Positions 53,901 through 64,000 of a DNA stretch of 64,000 bases are shown piece after piece; position 1 is the stretch's first letter, and each line of letters begins with the position of its first letter. Under the pieces are notes generated by a model. The model was not told the origin of the DNA. It searched no databases and saw nothing but the letters and a program-made list of their open reading frames with translations. The translations under genes and the position numbers were made by a program. Origin of the DNA: Phellopilus nigrolimitatus (lineage: Eukaryota; Basidiomycota; Agaricomycetes; Hymenochaetales; Hymenochaetaceae); the NCBI GenBank assembly GCA_021029095.1, contig JAJOHG010000003.1, positions 1,550,001 to 1,614,000 of the forward strand, given 5' to 3'.

Positions 53901-56616
53901 AAGAGAAATAAAAATAAAAATACGCACGTTGATATAAGTGATCCACCTCAGAGCGCCTACAACCGAGCTGTCAGCGGGCGGAGCGCCAATTCCTTACGAG
54001 AACCCCGGCTTACCGATCATACTGGGCTTTGGGATAGTGTAGCCGGTATACAAGACGAGCGCGAGGATGAAAATGCCAGCAAGCGCCTGCGCGCTCGGCT
54101 CGCGCTTGAACGCCGCGGCGAGCGCGCGGAAGAACGCCCTCATCGTGATCGTCACCGAGAAGGCCAGCAGGAAGAATATGCTGCACGTCGCGCGGATTAG
54201 CAGACAGTCCCAAGATAATTAAAAGTAAGAACGGCAGCTTAGACGCACAAAAACTGGCCAGCGGTCTGCTGGAGCTTGACGAGGAAGTAGAGGATGACGG
54301 AGAAGACGGCGATGGTGACGAAGGTGATTGGAATGTCGACGATGGTGAGCGCGATGGACTCGGCGAACGGATGGTACATCGCAGCCTTGTAGTGGCGGTT
54401 CACAATCGGCCGCTGGGCGAACAGCGCCGGGATCTCCGCCATAGCCGACAGAGCACCGAACAAAATAGCACTGTCAAAAAAAAAAAAAAAAAAGTTAGCA
54501 AGATCTTCACGATTTGGCAGGCGGAGCGTAGCGCACTCACAAGAAAAGCACACCGCCGCGCGAGAAATACGCCGACGTCGAGTCCGGGGTCTTCAAGAAG
54601 ATCGTGCCCATGATGATCGCCTGGAAGACGTACGACGCGACGATGATGACCTGTGCGGTCCAGTCGCCCTTGAGGATCTGCACGCGGCGCACCATCGCCT
54701 CCTGCACCTGCATCGCGACGCTGATCGTGAACGGGCTGCCCGCGCGCGTGTGCCGCGCGCGCTCCGCCTGCGCGCTCTCGATGTACGAGCGCCGCTTCTC
54801 CTCCTTGGTCGACGCGGGCGCGGGCGCGGGCACGGGCGCCCCCGCGAGCGCGTCGTGCGCGCCGCGGTCCTCCGTGATGACGTTCGCGGCGAGGAAGGCC
54901 GCGACGTCCGCGCGGTTCGCGTCCGCGAGCGCGTGCGTCTGGAAGTGCGCGGCCATCTCGTCGGCCGTGCGCGGGACGCGGGCCCCGAAGCCGGCGCGCG
55001 CGGTGCGCCCGTTCGCGTCGGTCACTATCCGAGGGGAAGGTAAGATGTCGGTCGAGGCGAGCGGAAAATAATGCTTACCAGCCACAAGGAAGTCCGCGGT
55101 CGTCTGCCTGTTAGCGGGCTCCCAGCCCATGTCGATGAAGTACTGCCGCGCCTTGCCCGCGCTGCCGAAGTAGACCATCCTGCCCTCGTTGATCACGCAG
55201 ACCTTGTCGAAGAGCTCGTAGAGCAGCTCCGAGGCCTGGTAGATAGAGACGATCGACGTCAGCCCCAGGTTGTCCGTCGCGATGCGCAGGGCGCGGACGA
55301 ACTCCAGGGCAGTCGACGCATCCAGCCCGCGCGTGGAGCTATAAATATCAAGGCCGTCAGCGGAAAACAGCGCGGAGCCCAAGAAAGCAGAAGAAGAGGA
55401 AGAGGCCACGCACTTGTCCCACGCGCCGAGCTTCGCGCGCGACGCGAGCGCCTCCGCGATCGACACGCGCTTGCGCTCGCCGCCGCTCACGCCGCGGATC
55501 GCGGCGTTGCCGACCTTCGTGTGCCGGACGTGGCGCAGGCCGAAGACGGTGCTGAGCGTGCCGGTGATGCTGTCGACGAACTCGGCGCGCGAGCAGCCCG
55601 CGAGGCGCGCGTCGCGCCGCGGCATGCGCGTGCGCGCGGCGAAGGAGAGCGTCTCCTGCACTGTGAGCGTCGGGAAGTGCACGTCGTCCTCCGGGCAGTA
55701 GATGACGTCCCCGCGGAAGTGCTTGTACACCTGCTTCGGCGTGAACGCCGAGTAGTGCAGCAGGCCCGAAACGGCATGGTACTCCGCGTGCTGATTGGCG
55801 AGTGTCTTCAGCAGTGTCGAGCAGCCGGCGCCCGGGCGCCCGAGAACGACTGCGCAGAAAAAGTATCAGGATCAGACGCAAAGCCACCGACGTAGCCGAC
55901 ATGCTAAATCAGGAAAATTGGCGTACGCAGCATTTCTCCCGGGTTTACTACACCTTCGAACCCGGACAATATGTCGCGCACCGGGGGATGGATCGCCTGG
56001 CGAATCTTCTCGGGAATCAGAAGAGGATTGAACATCGAGCCTACGGTCGGCTGGTAGCTCGCAGCCGACCCCAGTCCCTGCACGCGCAAGTCCTTGAAAA
56101 CGACACCGAGCTCGCGAGGCGTGATCGATTGCTCCTCCTGCCTGGCGTCCTGTCAGCCCTCAGCTACGCGAAAGCATCCGAGACATGCGCGCACCGTTTG
56201 ACGATATCCTTCAGATGCTTTCCCAGGTCGAACTTCTCCTGCTCGGCGTCGGACACGACGGTACTGCCCAACGTCGACTGTGCGCTGCTGATTTGGCCGG
56301 GGAGCGGCGGCACAGGCGCAGGGTGCAAGGAGTGCATGGAGCGCGCGGCGGCGCTCTGTTGTGTGAGCGTGCGCTTCAGCTCGTGCACGCCCTCGGGGTC
56401 AAAATGGTCGAGCGCGACGCGCGACGAATTAGCAGCAGAACCACGCCTTTTCTTCAGTCCGCCGCCGGCGGGCTTCTCGTCGCCGTCGTCAGCCCCGTGG
56501 TGGTGGAAGGCGTCGCCAATCGCCGCTGCCGCCATCGCGGGCCCCGCAGGGAGCTCTGGGACTACGTCGCGGTCGCGGTCTCCGGGTGGCGGCTCGGTTT
56601 CGCGGGGTGCGTCCAT
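50986..56616 (-). CDS. PDR-type (ABCG) full-length ABC transporter
   Basis: Eighteen exons join to 1,527 residues without a break. They are 56195-56616, 55927-56141, 55414-55849, 55079-55338, 54541-55024, 54249-54470, 54014-54180, 53928-53956, 53632-53847, 53184-53573, 53025-53128, 52848-52964, 52559-52789, 51980-52496, 51561-51925, 51403-51500, 51095-51351 and 50986-51039. The order is (NBD-TMD)2. NBD1 has the degenerate fungal Walker [10 protein letters not shown], signature [10 protein letters not shown] and WDNSTRGLD across a splice. NBD2 has Walker [28 protein letters not shown] and [11 protein letters not shown]. Each half is followed by six predicted helices. An Ala-rich linker (about 53370-53460) precedes NBD2. 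Such pumps export drugs, sterols or weak acids at the plasma membrane. The asymmetric sites are normal for PDR proteins. Confidence 0.95.
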
Positions 56617-57115
56617 AGTGTAAGAGGAGGATGGGGACGAGTAGGGAGCAGGAAGGAGGCAGGCGGCGGCGCGCTCGCTTTTAAGAGATATTTGAAACTA
56701 GGCTGAGGTTGTTCAGATTAGACCGGATCGACGTAAGCTGCCGCCGATCACTCAAGCAGGATGACGAGAGACTTCTAAGTGCGCTAGTGTGTAGTGTCAC
56801 GTGATTATGTGCGATGTCGGACACTTTCCGCCAGCCGGCCCTGGTCCCCGGATGCAGAAATCGATCCTTTATGGAGAAAGTACCAGATGCATCGGTTATC
56901 ATTAGATCGTAACAGCCCGTAATCGTAACAGTAAGTACTGTATGAGCAGGAGCACAGGCAGGCTTCCACCGATGAACGTGAAACACACAATTGTGTGCGC
57001 TGTTGTCGGCTATAAGAGAGCATCCAGCCAATCGTAAGAGCGACAAAAAGATAGGACTTACGGAGCGTATGCGTGTATGTATGTAATGCTGTAATGCAAG
57101 TGCGATAGTGTATCT
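56617..57115. other. Promoter region of the ABC transporter
   Basis: About 500 bp with no gene recognised. A TTTTAAGAG-like AT stretch lies near 56680. I did not find a clear pleiotropic drug response element. Confidence 0.4.
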
Positions 57116-57628
57116 TTAGCTCTTTTTTGCGCGTGCGGCGGCTGCCGCTGATCGCCTAGAGGACGTCCGCCCATCGGCAGGCCGAGACAGGCCCACTCCG
57201 CACAGGAACGAGATACGGGTCGCCGCGCCCGCATACACAAATCCGACGCTGCCCACCATCATCGCGTTCCACTCCCACACGCGCCAGAACACGCCCAGCC
57301 CGAGCGGCGCCATCGTCAGCAGGTGCCCAAAGTCCGCGATCAGCAGGCAGAACAGCAGCCGGCGCCACGTCCGCAGCGAGTCCGTCGACGACAGCACGAG
57401 GTGCTCGTTGAGCGCAAAAAGGAGATAGAGATTCGCGAGCTGGAAGAGCGAGATCGCGACCTGCGGCGACGTGGGAAATAGCGGCAAAAGCGAGGGCTGC
57501 AGCGTGAGCTGCGCCAGGTACTCGCCTGGACGAGCTGCGTAGAATGCTCCTAAGAGAGCTGAAACAGGCTCGATGTACAGGAAAAAGAGACGATATGGGA
57601 AGAACGGTATAATAGCTCTTTCATCCAT
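57116..57628 (-). CDS. DUF7704-like small membrane protein
   Basis: An unbroken frame from ATG 57626-57628 encodes 170 residues. It opens with FFPYRLFFLYIEPVSALLGA, followed by AARPGEYL, and has four hydrophobic helices (about residues 10-30, 56-75, 88-110 and 117-137). The EP-[VI]-x-x-L-x-G-A pattern after helix 1 and the ARPGEYL-like turn are what I associate with the fungal DUF7704 family, of unknown function. The C-terminal tail is Ser/Arg/Ala-rich and basic. Confidence 0.65.
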   Translation of the reverse strand: MDERAIIPFFPYRLFFLYIEPVSALLGAFYAARPGEYLAQLTLQPSLLPLFPTSPQVAISLFQLANLYLLFALNEHLVLSSTDSLRTWRRLLFCLLIADFGHLLTMAPLGLGVFWRVWEWNAMMVGSVGFVYAGAATRISFLCGVGLSRPADGRTSSRRSAAAAARAKKS

Positions 57629-58485
57629 AGTAATGGCGTAGAGCTCGTAGAGGTGGACTTGGACCCTTTGATCAGCGATCGGTGAACAAACGAGCCTATA
57701 AAGGCAACCCGTTCGACTTCAGAACATGATTGCCACGCACGGTCCTCGTGGTTATAGATATGCTTTAGACTTACTGCAAAGGATTCAAAACGTTCTCTAG
57801 CAATCCATCCGGAAATCCGATTGAAAAAAATTTATCGAGTGGAACTAAAAAGGGTGCACGTATACTGGTGCTGGGGTCATGCACGCCACCGAAGAGGACG
57901 TGGAGCCCACCAGCTTTAGCATGGTACACAAGAGAAGAGAAGAAAATCCCGTAGACAACGCGACTATCTATGTATGTGTTCTTGGCTCTGGACAGTGGGT
58001 TATGAAAGGAGGAGACAGCCCCTCGAATGCCTGACGGGTCTCGGCACTTATTGCATCGCTCCACGCGCAAGGCTTCACCTAACGCGTTTCGCCTGTGGAA
58101 CATCGACACCAATCCCAAGAAATTGCTGAGAGTACGCATTTATGTCTCGCGTTCGTTGCCGGTTGACTCCCAGCCTTACCTGCGGGCAGCTGGACTCGTA
58201 CTGTCGAGAACATAGGCATGCCACAAGCAGCTCGCTCGGCGACGCACTTCTTACATATTTTATTTATGTAGGCACATATTCTGTGATCTCACAGTGGCTG
58301 ATTATCTATAAATTTCCTGCCTGATGCACACCTTAGACTGAGCCGGGTTTTTATCGCAGATACGCATTATTTACTTATAGAAGATAACGAAGTGCATAAA
58401 CACCAACAGCGACATCGGACCCCACGCAACGACTGCCTCCCAGAGCACTGCACTCCCCGTCGTCAAGACACGTTATCAGCTCGCC
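57629..58485. other. Intergenic
   Basis: No gene or repeat recognised with confidence. The first part is the promoter of the DUF7704-like gene. Confidence 0.4.
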
Positions 58486-58629
58486 ATGGCAAACCAGGAG
58501 GATGCGATAGCAGCTGCGCGCACGAAGTCTAGTCCTCAGGCTGGCCAGAAAGCCGGCATAGACCCAAGGAGACAAGAGGAGCTCAGAGCCAAACTATCCG
58601 AGGAGGCAAGAAGACACGATCCCAGCTAG
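58486..58629 (+). CDS. Small ORF, 47 residues, helical and charged
   Basis: The frame starts in a good context (GCCATGG) and reads MANQEDAIAAARTKSSPQAG at its N-terminus, ending EEARRHDPS before TAG. It is rich in Ala, Arg, Glu and Gln, has no hydrophobic segment, and its codon use is GC-balanced like real genes. It could be a genuine micro-protein or an exon of a larger gene. I know no family for it. Confidence 0.35.
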   Translation: MANQEDAIAAARTKSSPQAGQKAGIDPRRQEELRAKLSEEARRHDPS

Positions 58630-58830
58630 AGCGGCGGCAAACCGCTCCCCTTCATGGCGGCTTTGTCAGGCGCCATCTGCACAAGCCTCCGGAGGCTACG
58701 GCCTTCCCTGTCCAGCGTCTGTTCTCGGTCTTTTGAAGAACCTGAGAAGCAGACGGCAGCATGCAGCGTCAAGGTCCCGCTCGAGCATATGTGCGTGGAA
58801 ATTTCCCGCCCGCGGCTCGGACGTGACTTG

Positions 58831-59596
58831 TTCCTGAAACGAGGATATACGCTCTGCTCCTAGAAGCTTCGCGAGTTGACTCGGGACCGCAGAGCCGTCG
58901 AAAGGCAGCGCGTCAAAGCGCGCGATAGACATCGCGCACGGCAAGGGTTCCGTCTCACGGAGTCTGCTCCAGGCTTGCAACCGGCGCACCGGCCGGCCGC
59001 GCTCGCGGAGGCCTCCGCAACAGGATGCAGAGAACAAGCTGCGTGCGCGATATAGTAGGCCCGGCACCACGAACCAGAGTTCATGGAACCCTCAGTTATA
59101 TTACGATGCAGGTGGAGGAAGAAAACCGAAGAGAGAGGAAGAAACGAGCGAGCTGCGTGACGTGCTGCAGCCAGCTGAGAACGGTGTGCGAGGATCTGGG
59201 CTCAGAAAGCGCTCGGTACAGATTGACTGAGACCCCGTAGAAAACTGAGCGCATGGTAGAAAAAGACGCCGGTGTCGTAGTTGCTTGCTGTTTTGCTGTA
59301 AGTATCCCGGAAAAGGCGCTCATGATGAGCGGAGCGGTAGTCGTGGAAGATCATCCACACCGGACCTCCCCGATCCCGCCCGCTTTGAGCTCGGCAAGAC
59401 AAACACGTGATCCTTGAATAAGATCACGAGCCTGACAGAAGCAAGACGCGCCGAGGAAAATGGTGCCATACGGGTACCGGTCCTGCGTGTCGAAATCCAA
59501 ACATACCTCGACATTTTAATATTTACTATACAGGATTTCCATCGACAAGCAGTGCTGAGCTCTCTGCAATTAATAAAAGTCATTCTGCAATAGAGT
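58831..59596. repeat. Direct repeat R1 flanking copy D
   Basis: The segment begins TTCCTGAAACGAGGATAT and ends CATTCTGCAATAGAGT. It matches 62959-63759 in the same orientation over most of its length, with small insertions and deletions in both. It includes the family 3'-flank phrases ACACGTGATCCTTGAAT and CTCGACATTTTA. Confidence 0.85.
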
Positions 59597-60590
59597 ACCG
59601 GGTTCAGTCTGTAACTGTCTGTCGAGATTATGGACTGTGGTCGTGACGTTCTGTGACTTAGTACTATGCAATAGCAGACTTTATAATCAGACTAGAGCGA
59701 TTTGCAGTTCTGGGTCGGAAGCTGCGTTGTCGAAGGCCCAGCTTAAGCTCAAGCTCGATATCTGAATCTCTTTACAGTCAACATGGTACAAGTTTCTTAT
59801 TTATTTTATTTTTGTGGTGTTAGCTACCTGCAATACGTAGAGTTCTGGGCTAATTACGAGTACAGTTGATTATCTCATAGTGCATAAGCTACTAATGCAT
59901 AATATCTAATAATGCATCAAAAATCCGGGAACCGACCTCGTCCCAGCCAAAATATGCAAGAAATCTACTATTTAATATTGCATAGAATTTTGGGGATTTA
60001 TGCATAGATATATAGGCAATTCTAAAAAGATTTAGCTCCAAGTTTTTGAAAATACATCCCACACTGCTGTAAAACTGTTACTTCGGGGACAAAGTTCCAG
60101 GATTACGCTTTAAAAGGTGTAAGTTTCGGATTTTCTATGGTTCTGTCATGATATAATATGCCATATTCGGTTGGTACTGAACTTAGTCACTCGGTATAAC
60201 AAGAAATATATTATTTAAATCATTTAAAAATCATTTAAACATATTTACTATTGCATAATATCTATTAATGCATAGGAATTCTTGGAACGAGCGTATGCAT
60301 TATGAGATAATCAACTGTAATCAGAAAGAAAAAATAATGACGGCCGATAGGCTATGCTCACCTCAGTCAACACGGTATAAGACTGAGGTGCACATACATA
60401 TCTTATTTATAAAGTAATAAGAGCAAATAAATAATTAAGAATGGAATGGGTACTACACTGTGGCGAGACCCGAGCTGCATATATGCGCTTCTATATTTAA
60501 ATACAGCATTTCCATCGACAAGCAGTACTGAGCGCTCTACGATTACGATATACTGGGATCTACGTGTCTACCGGATAACAATGCAAAGTT
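59597..60590. other. AT-rich family 3' flank of copy D
   Basis: About 990 bp without genes. The last 200 bp (GAATGGAATGGGTACT near 60440 onward) match the 3' flank of copy A near 21158. TTGATTATCTCATA with TAATGCATAATATCTA (about 59866-59912) and TATCTATTAATGCATA with TATGAGATAATCAACT (about 60261-60317) form inverted ends of an AT-rich stretch of about 450 bp. Confidence 0.55.
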
Positions 60591-62225
60591 TCAGTCAAGG
60601 TACTGGATGATGATGGGTTGCTCCGTCGCAGAGTGGGATACCTCCGTCGCAAAGTAGACCGCGCCGCTGTAGAACTCCACTTTCGCTGTGTGAGCGCGCG
60701 GCATGTCGAGTGTGTGATACACCGCTTCTCCCTCGCAAGAGACCGTAGCGAGCACAAACACGTCCCCTTCGTTGCATTTAGTCTTGACCATAACCGAGCC
60801 AGCCTGCGAAGGCCGGCTCGCGGAAGTGTACCGGCCAATATGCGGGTCCAAGTTTATAGGCCCCGGACGCTCAAGGTGCGTGATGGATGGAAGACTGACG
60901 TTTGGGCCAGCTGTAACTGCAGGAAACTCCAAGAGGAAAGCGTCCAGCACAGGGAATAATCGATCTCGGATATGTTTGCCTGCCAACGTAGTAATAGATA
61001 TGCCTTTTCGCTTTCGTCCCGCTTCGGGCATCCAATGGAAGGTGCAGATGGACAGCTGTGTAACATCATTCACGACACCCGGAATGCGGCAGCTGGCATG
61101 GGGAATGTCACGCAGAATCAGTGTCGCGCCTTGCGCGGGAGGCCTAGGCCGGATGTTGCGTATGGACGAAAGCCGAAAGGCGATGATTGACCTGTTCTCC
61201 TGGGGACCGAACACGCCAATGAGATAGCCATCTACAAAGTGAACGTCATTGCAATAACACTATACAGAAGAAAAGCATCAGTCCAGTTCATCTCATGTGC
61301 GTTCATAAAATATAAATACATACGCCGCGGATTAGGACAGAGCGGTCTTCTCTCCAGAATGACACGAGAAGGTCGTTCCCCACGGAGATCGCCAATACAT
61401 CGCCACTCAGCTTCGCGGATCGCACTACAGATAACCTATGTGTTCTTTCAAGTTCTTTCGGTGTGCATTTGTAAGGCGGTTTATCGGGCTTTACTGAAGA
61501 GGGCGGGATTTGAAATATCGCAACAGTCCTGAACAGCAGTAAAGTGTCAGTATGACAATAGCAGATTCGAATGTTCCATCGACATCATATTTCTTACCTT
61601 TCGCGGTCACGCCTGTCACTAAATTCGGTCACAGCGAGCACGTGCACGTTGCCGTTCGTCTGCATGTCATAAGCGAATCTGCACACGATCATCCCATATG
61701 TATTATATGGTGCATCGTTACGGTGACTCCAGACACACTCGCCGCCCGGCACGGACCAGCACTGCAAGTCGCCATCATTCAAAAGGACGAGGAGGAGCGC
61801 ACCGCCAGGGAGCAGCTCCATGTCCACAACAAAGACAAGTGGTTCAGTTTTGATACGTATCATGGTTTCGCGTGTGGGTCGCAGCGGGGCGGAGCCGGTG
61901 CTGTTGCGATGGCGCCGCTGTGCGCGCACGACTAGGTTGCGCAGGTCTTGCCAGGGGAGGTCATCGACGGAGACATGGTGGGGAAGATCGGGTGCATGAG
62001 CTTGATCCAGCGCACGGAGGCGTTCTAGCCAGGAGATTTTGTTGGAGACCACCTCGCGAAAAAACTTGCATGTCTGAAACAAAAAAAAAAAATGAATTAG
62101 ATTTACAGTCAGACAAACATGTTGGATACACGCACAGCCTCGAGAGACAGGACTTCCTCAATGTCAGAAATCGAGGCGATGTCGTGCCAGATATCATTTG
62201 AAACTGCAGAAACGTTGGTAGGCAT
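60591..62225 (-). CDS. F-box protein copy D (complete family member)
   Basis: Four exons (62136-62225, 61598-62073, 61324-61528, 60591-61259) give 479 residues in frame. Exon 1 encodes the first half of an F-box (NDIWHDIASISDIEEVLSLE) and exon 2 the rest (TCKFFREVVSNKISWLERL). The splice uses GTGCGTG and TTTCAG after a T-rich run. The body matches copies B and C: LQCWSVPGGECVWSH, a second blade-like segment, DVHFVDGYLIGVF and IIQYLD at the end. The F-box should bind Skp1 and the propeller-like body a target protein; both are inference from family design. TTTTTATATT at 62259-62268 is the TATA region. Confidence 0.8.
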
Positions 62226-62279
62226 TGCTGAATGGTTCGATGGGCAATGTACACAGCGTTTTTATATTCCTCACGCAGT

Positions 62280-62620
62280 TTGCGCCAGGCTCGTAACCAG
62301 TTACCATGTGGCGGATACTCCATGGTGGATGGCTGCGGGCCTAAGTTTGCACGGGGCAGGAAGCATGGCTCTCGGGACTCAAGCAGTATGCGTCAAGCTC
62401 GTAACTAGTTACCGTGTGGCCGATACTCCGTGGTGGATAGCTTCGAGACTAAGTTCGCACGGGGCAGGAAGCAACTTGGCTGTCGGGACTCGGGCAGTTT
62501 GCGCCAGGCTCGTAAAAGCCAGTTACCACGTGGCCGATACTCCGTGGATGGCTTCGGGACTAGGTTCAGCGGGGCAGGGAGCAAAGCTGTCGAGACGCGC
62601 GATCATTGCTCTGCAAGACT
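62280..62620. repeat. Three tandem ~110-bp repeats upstream of copy D
   Basis: These match the repeats at 23590-23930 unit for unit and in the same orientation relative to the gene. The third unit is shortened by loss of a GTGGT-type segment, as in copy A. Confidence 0.75.
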
Positions 62621-62839
62621 TGCTCGAAAGAGCGTGTGCAAGACCGGGCGGTGGTGGCTGAGAGTGTTTCGTGCGGATGCGACTGCCTGGTCCGCATGTC
62701 CATTAGAGGAATTCCTGGAGAAAGGACCTTGCCGATATTACTGCAGATAAAGTCTCTTATAAATTGAGATATTAGCCCATCTCAATTCTGTGGAAGTCGA
62801 GTACATGTCTGTGGAAGTGTGTTGGTAACTCGAAAAATC

Positions 62840-62840
<1 letters not shown>

Positions 62841-62873
<33 letters not shown>
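62841..62873. repeat. Homopolymer T33
   Basis: Thirty-three consecutive T, with an A-rich tract at the equivalent place after copy B (about 27000). It marks a junction between copy D promoter sequence and an inverted piece of family 3' flank. Confidence 0.9.
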
Positions 62874-62879
<6 letters not shown>

Positions 62880-62958
62880 GAGTCTTGTTCCAGCCCGGAA
62901 CTCTTGTAGAATCATTTTGGTAATCGCAGAGAATTCAGTGCTGCTTGTCGATGGGCAT

Positions 62959-63759
62959 TTCCTGAAACGAGGATATGGCTCTGCTCCAGAAGCTTCGCGA
63001 GTTGACTCGGGACCGCAGAGCCGTCGAAGGGCAGTGCCAAAACGCGCGATAGTCATCGCGCGCGGCAGGGGGCCCGCATATGTGAATCACATGCCTCACG
63101 GAGTCTGCTCCAGGCTCGTAACCGGCGCGCCGGCCGGCCGCGCTCGCGGAGGCCTCCGCAATAGGACGCAGAGAACAAGCTGCGTGCGCGAGGTAGGCCC
63201 GGCACCACGAGCCAGCGTTCATGGATCTCTCACTCTCAGTTGCACTTGCGCTTTCATAACTTCTATATATATATGGCTTCCCGGAAGCGTTGCAGGGCCG
63301 AGTACTAATAACACACCCCTTACGATGCAGGTGGAGAAAGAAAACCGAAGAGAGAGGAAGAAGCGAGCGAGCTTGCGTGACGTACTGCAGCCAGCTGAGA
63401 ATGGACCCAGGAAGCGCTCGGTACACCGTAGAAAACTTAGGATACTAGAAAAAGACGCCGGTGTCGTAGTTGCTTGTTGTTTTGCTAAGTATGGAGCGGT
63501 AGTCATTACATGACGCGGAAGATCAGTCCTCCCCGATCCCGCCCGCTTTGAGCTTGGCGAGACAAACACGTGATCCTTGAATTAGATCACGAGCCTGACA
63601 GAAGCAAGACGCGCCGAGGAAATTGGTGCCATACGGGTACCGGTCCTGCGTGTCGAAATCCAAACATACCTCGACATTTTATTATTTACTATACAGAGTT
63701 TCCATCGACAAGCAGTGCTGAGCTCTCTGCGATTACTAAAAGTCATTCTGCAATAGAGT
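62959..63759. repeat. Direct repeat R2 flanking copy D
   Basis: Counterpart of 58831-59596, same orientation. It has an extra block near 63235-63320 (including TATATATATA) that R1 lacks, and lacks segments found in R1 near 59190-59210 and 59295-59320. No protein-coding frame is convincing in either copy. Confidence 0.85.
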
Positions 63760-63779
63760 TAGTTATAGTTGTCGATGTT

Positions 63780-63940
63780 CGGGTCAGGTCCGGGTCAGGC
63801 TGATTTTTGCTGACCCCGAACCCCGAACCGGACCTGTTTTGACATTTTGGACGACCCTTGACCCGAACCTCATCTGACCCGCGGTTCGGGTCATGATCGG
63901 TTCGGTTCGAGGGTCGACCCAGGGTCGACCCTCTGAACCT
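63780..63940. repeat. Cluster of GGGTC/GACCC words with fold-back symmetry
   Basis: Words such as CGGGTCAGG, GACCCGAACC and GGTTCGGGTC recur in both orientations. GAGGGTCGACCC (63909-63920) and GGGTCGACCCTC (63922-63933) form a near-perfect palindrome. The element probably continues past the window end. Confidence 0.65.
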
Positions 63941-64000
63941 GCAAATTCTATATAAACCTTTAATATTGCACTATAATTTTAATAATATAGAGAAAAATGC

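Noticed and set aside
53079..54200. Long + strand frame inside the ABC transporter
   Set aside because: It is antisense to exons of a gene whose 18 exons join in one frame, and shows no domain.
62841..62873. T33 considered as the poly(A) tail of a retroposed copy D
   Set aside because: Copy D has introns and a promoter, and an A-rich tract exists at the matching place after copy B, so expansion of a pre-existing tract is simpler.
63780..64000. GGGTC repeats considered as a telomere or subtelomere signal
   Set aside because: The words occur in both orientations without a fixed unit, unlike TTAGGG-type telomere repeats.

Overview
The window looks like nuclear DNA of a basidiomycete fungus, most likely an Agaricomycete. 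Genes are GC-rich and cut by many short GT-AG introns of about 45-90 nt. Several families are typical of mushroom-forming fungi: ZZ zinc-finger proteins, DUF6533 and DUF7704 membrane proteins, F-box/LRR proteins and PDR-type ABC transporters. Placement below class is not possible from the sequence alone. I see no tRNA, rRNA or CRISPR array.

Layout. Positions 1-9814 hold a multi-ZZ zinc-finger gene on the + strand that is split by a complete 6,486-bp Ty3/Gypsy chromovirus (1825-8310). The element has two 404-bp LTRs that read as identical, a 5-bp target duplication, gag, pol with a C-terminal chromodomain, and a Tf1-type self-priming arrangement. A mosaic of palindromic words follows at 10170-10463. 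Next come a DUF6533 membrane protein gene (-), ribosomal protein S12 (-), a gene-poor stretch with decayed coding remnants (14.4-16.6 kb), CHS5 (+) and a TMEM135-like membrane protein gene (-).

From 20.5 to 29.3 kb is a rearranged repeat region built around a family of about 475-residue F-box-type proteins. Copy A is broken and carries a 687-bp insertion with a 6-bp target duplication. Copies B and C are open. A and B lie in the arms of a large inverted duplication that also copied the first exons of the TMEM135-like gene. A fourth copy (D, 60.6-62.2 kb) still encodes an N-terminal F-box that A, B and C lack, and it lies between two roughly 0.8-kb direct repeats.

Between these repeat regions is a mostly ordinary block. 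It holds mitochondrial ribosomal protein bL34 (-), an unknown glycine-rich protein (-), a nucleobase/ascorbate-type purine permease (-), VPS41 of the HOPS complex (+), a SKI8-like WD40 protein (-), a class I histone deacetylase (-), an unknown membrane protein (+), an F-box/LRR protein (+), a full-length PDR ABC transporter with 18 deduced exons (-) and a DUF7704 protein (-).

There is no sign of a metabolic gene cluster. The housekeeping genes act independently in translation (RPS12, bL34m), secretion and vacuolar traffic (CHS5, VPS41), chromatin and RNA decay (HDAC, SKI8) and membrane transport. The unusual biology is in the mobile element, the F-box-like family and its mosaic repeats. Exon coordinates were derived by eye from splice motifs and reading-frame continuity. 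Where I summed exons, the total is divisible by three (CHS5, RPS12, TMEM135-like, copies B, C and D, HDAC, NAT permease, ABC transporter, F-box/LRR protein and the 45.3-kb membrane protein).
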